Shown here piece by piece: positions 63,133-64,000 of a DNA stretch of 64,000 nt. The stretch covers positions 1-64,000 of the forward strand of contig JAPOWG010000085.1 in NCBI GenBank assembly GCA_026707745.1. The letters run 5' to 3'. This DNA is from Chloroflexota bacterium. GTDB lineage: Bacteria; Chloroflexota; Anaerolineae; Aggregatilineales; Phototrophicaceae. The position numbers and the translations under genes are program-made. Positions within the stretch are counted from its first letter, which is position 1. Every line of letters begins with the position of its first letter. A model generated the notes under the pieces. That model made no database searches and had not been told where the DNA came from. It saw only the letters and a list, made by a program, of their open reading frames with translations.

Positions 63133-64000
63133 ATGAGCAACTTATGGACGCGCGTTGAGCGCCTCTTCGGCAGCGAAAATCTGAGTCGACTAGCTGAAAA
63201 GAAAGTCGGCGTCATTGGTGTGGGTTCCGGCGGCGGCTTTGTGGCTTTGAGCCTGGCGATGAGCGGCGTCGGCAATTTCGTGCTGGTGGATAATGACGTG
63301 ATCGAAGCGGGCAATGTAACGCGGCATGTGGCGGACCTGCGCCATGTGGGGCAAAACAAAGCAGCCGCCGTCGCCGACCTGATACGCAACCGAAATCGCG
63401 ACGCCGTTGTCGACCTGCGCGAGGGCTCGATCCAGGACTATTGGGACATCCTCGACGATATCGACATTCTCGTGGTCGGCGTCGACAACGAGCAGGTCAA
63501 ATACGCCATCAACGAGAAGTGTCTTGAAAAGCGTCTCAGCGCGTCTTACGCCGGCGTCTATGAGCGGGGAGAAGGCGGAGATCACGTCATCATCAAGCCA
63601 TTTGACGGGCCCTGTTACGCCTGCTGGTCGGAGGCAACGCGCGAGGGCGTGAAAATAACCATGGACTCTGGTGGCGACCTGGACTACGGGATGATCGGCG
63701 AGGCCGGTACCTTGGAGGCGGAACCGGGACTTTGGGTGAATGTCACCAAGATCGCTGGCATTCAGACCGATTTGATTCTCAACGAACTGCTGCGCGGCAG
63801 CGCCGTTTACGAAGAAATGCCCGCCAACACCATCATTGTTACCAATACCTCGCTTGATGTCATTGAAGGACAAGAGAACGATCCGCATTCCAGCATTTGG
63901 GTGGACATTCAGCGCGACCCGGACTGCCTGGTTTGCGGCGAAAGACTGAAACAAGGCGTCAGCATCTTGGTTCAGGAAGACGCCGCCGGCATCTCGCTCG
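63133..64000 (+). CDS. E1-like (ThiF/MoeB family) adenylyltransferase, partial
   Basis: The frame from ATG 63133 is open to the window end (289 residues visible). Nucleotide-binding GVGSGGG at 29-35, Asp53 in LVDND, GNVTRH (Asn61, Arg64), Lys76 and Asp118 match the adenylation site of ThiF/MoeB proteins. Two CxxC pairs, C161/C164 (CYAC) and C265/C268 (CLVC), probably bind zinc. In MoeB/ThiF a Cys precedes EAG in the crossover loop; here the sequence is MIGEAGTLE, with Ile at that place, so the thioester Cys, if any, lies elsewhere or beyond the edge. It is in line with the E2 and JAB genes. Confidence 0.82.
   Translation, partial: MSNLWTRVERLFGSENLSRLAEKKVGVIGVGSGGGFVALSLAMSGVGNFVLVDNDVIEAGNVTRHVADLRHVGQNKAAAVADLIRNRNRDAVVDLREGSIQDYWDILDDIDILVVGVDNEQVKYAINEKCLEKRLSASYAGVYERGEGGDHVIIKPFDGPCYACWSEATREGVKITMDSGGDLDYGMIGEAGTLEAEPGLWVNVTKIAGIQTDLILNELLRGSAVYEEMPANTIIVTNTSLDVIEGQENDPHSSIWVDIQRDPDCLVCGERLKQGVSILVQEDAAGISL

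Overview
The window reads as chromosomal sequence of an uncultured bacterium, most likely a member of the Chloroflexota (Anaerolineae-like). This rests on gene content: an SHMT-GcvT fusion, DUF3048, a bacterial translin with DUF3467, an EF-G-like second GTPase, and an E2/JAB/E1 cluster, together with intergenic space rich in short dispersed repeats. No rRNA, tRNA, CRISPR array, transposase or prophage gene was recognised. Assignment to a phylum is inference, because no marker phylogeny could be run.

Layout. 0.1-8.9 kb: housekeeping genes (pyrimidine-nucleoside phosphorylase; an LppC-like lipoprotein with MltG; DUF3048; a PIG-L deacetylase; Tgt; alanine racemase; SCO). 9.3-18.6 kb: glycine metabolism. 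A promoter, a single-aptamer glycine riboswitch and an intrinsic terminator precede gcvH-gcvPA-gcvPB. After an AEC transporter and a TrkA-N/RCK membrane protein comes a 1047-residue protein joining serine hydroxymethyltransferase to the GcvT T-protein. These proteins supply the P, H and T parts of the glycine cleavage system plus SHMT; no L-protein is present. 18.7-23.3 kb: three tandem membrane-anchored SGNH-hydrolase-like paralogs. 23.6-37.2 kb: EF-G-like GTPase, FtsH, a YyaL/DUF255 protein, a DEDDh exonuclease, a TPR lytic transglycosylase, a GT4 glycosyltransferase, methylglyoxal synthase, and an ECF sigma/membrane partner pair. 37.5-49.8 kb: GreA, a 2-hydroxyacid dehydrogenase, an ATPase-domain sensor protein, YfbU, rplJ-rplL behind an L10 leader, a Memo-like protein, translin/DUF3467, YciI/NUDIX, RsmG, an ICDH/IPMDH-family enzyme and MarR. 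49.8-60.5 kb: S9 peptidase, peptide deformylase with GNAT, an OmpR/PhoB two-component pair with PHO-box-like 11-bp repeats upstream, and a ferric-iron ABC transporter operon with a YwiC-like membrane gene inside it.

Right edge (60.9-64.0 kb): the most notable locus is a ubiquitin-like conjugation cluster in the order E2-like, JAB/MPN-like, E1-like, with the E1 cut by the window end. The JAB-like protein has the JAMM spacing but Gln replaces the second zinc-binding His, and its C-terminal half resembles a UBC/RWD fold. No ubiquitin-like modifier is visible in the window.

The intergenic regions carry several families of dispersed repeats: a two-hairpin element (six copies), a TATCGAAGTCGGTTG element (three copies), a GGGCGACCTGATAGG-type element, and accACAaaGgaCAcaGAg-type repeats. 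One two-hairpin copy overlaps the apparent start of the histidine kinase gene.
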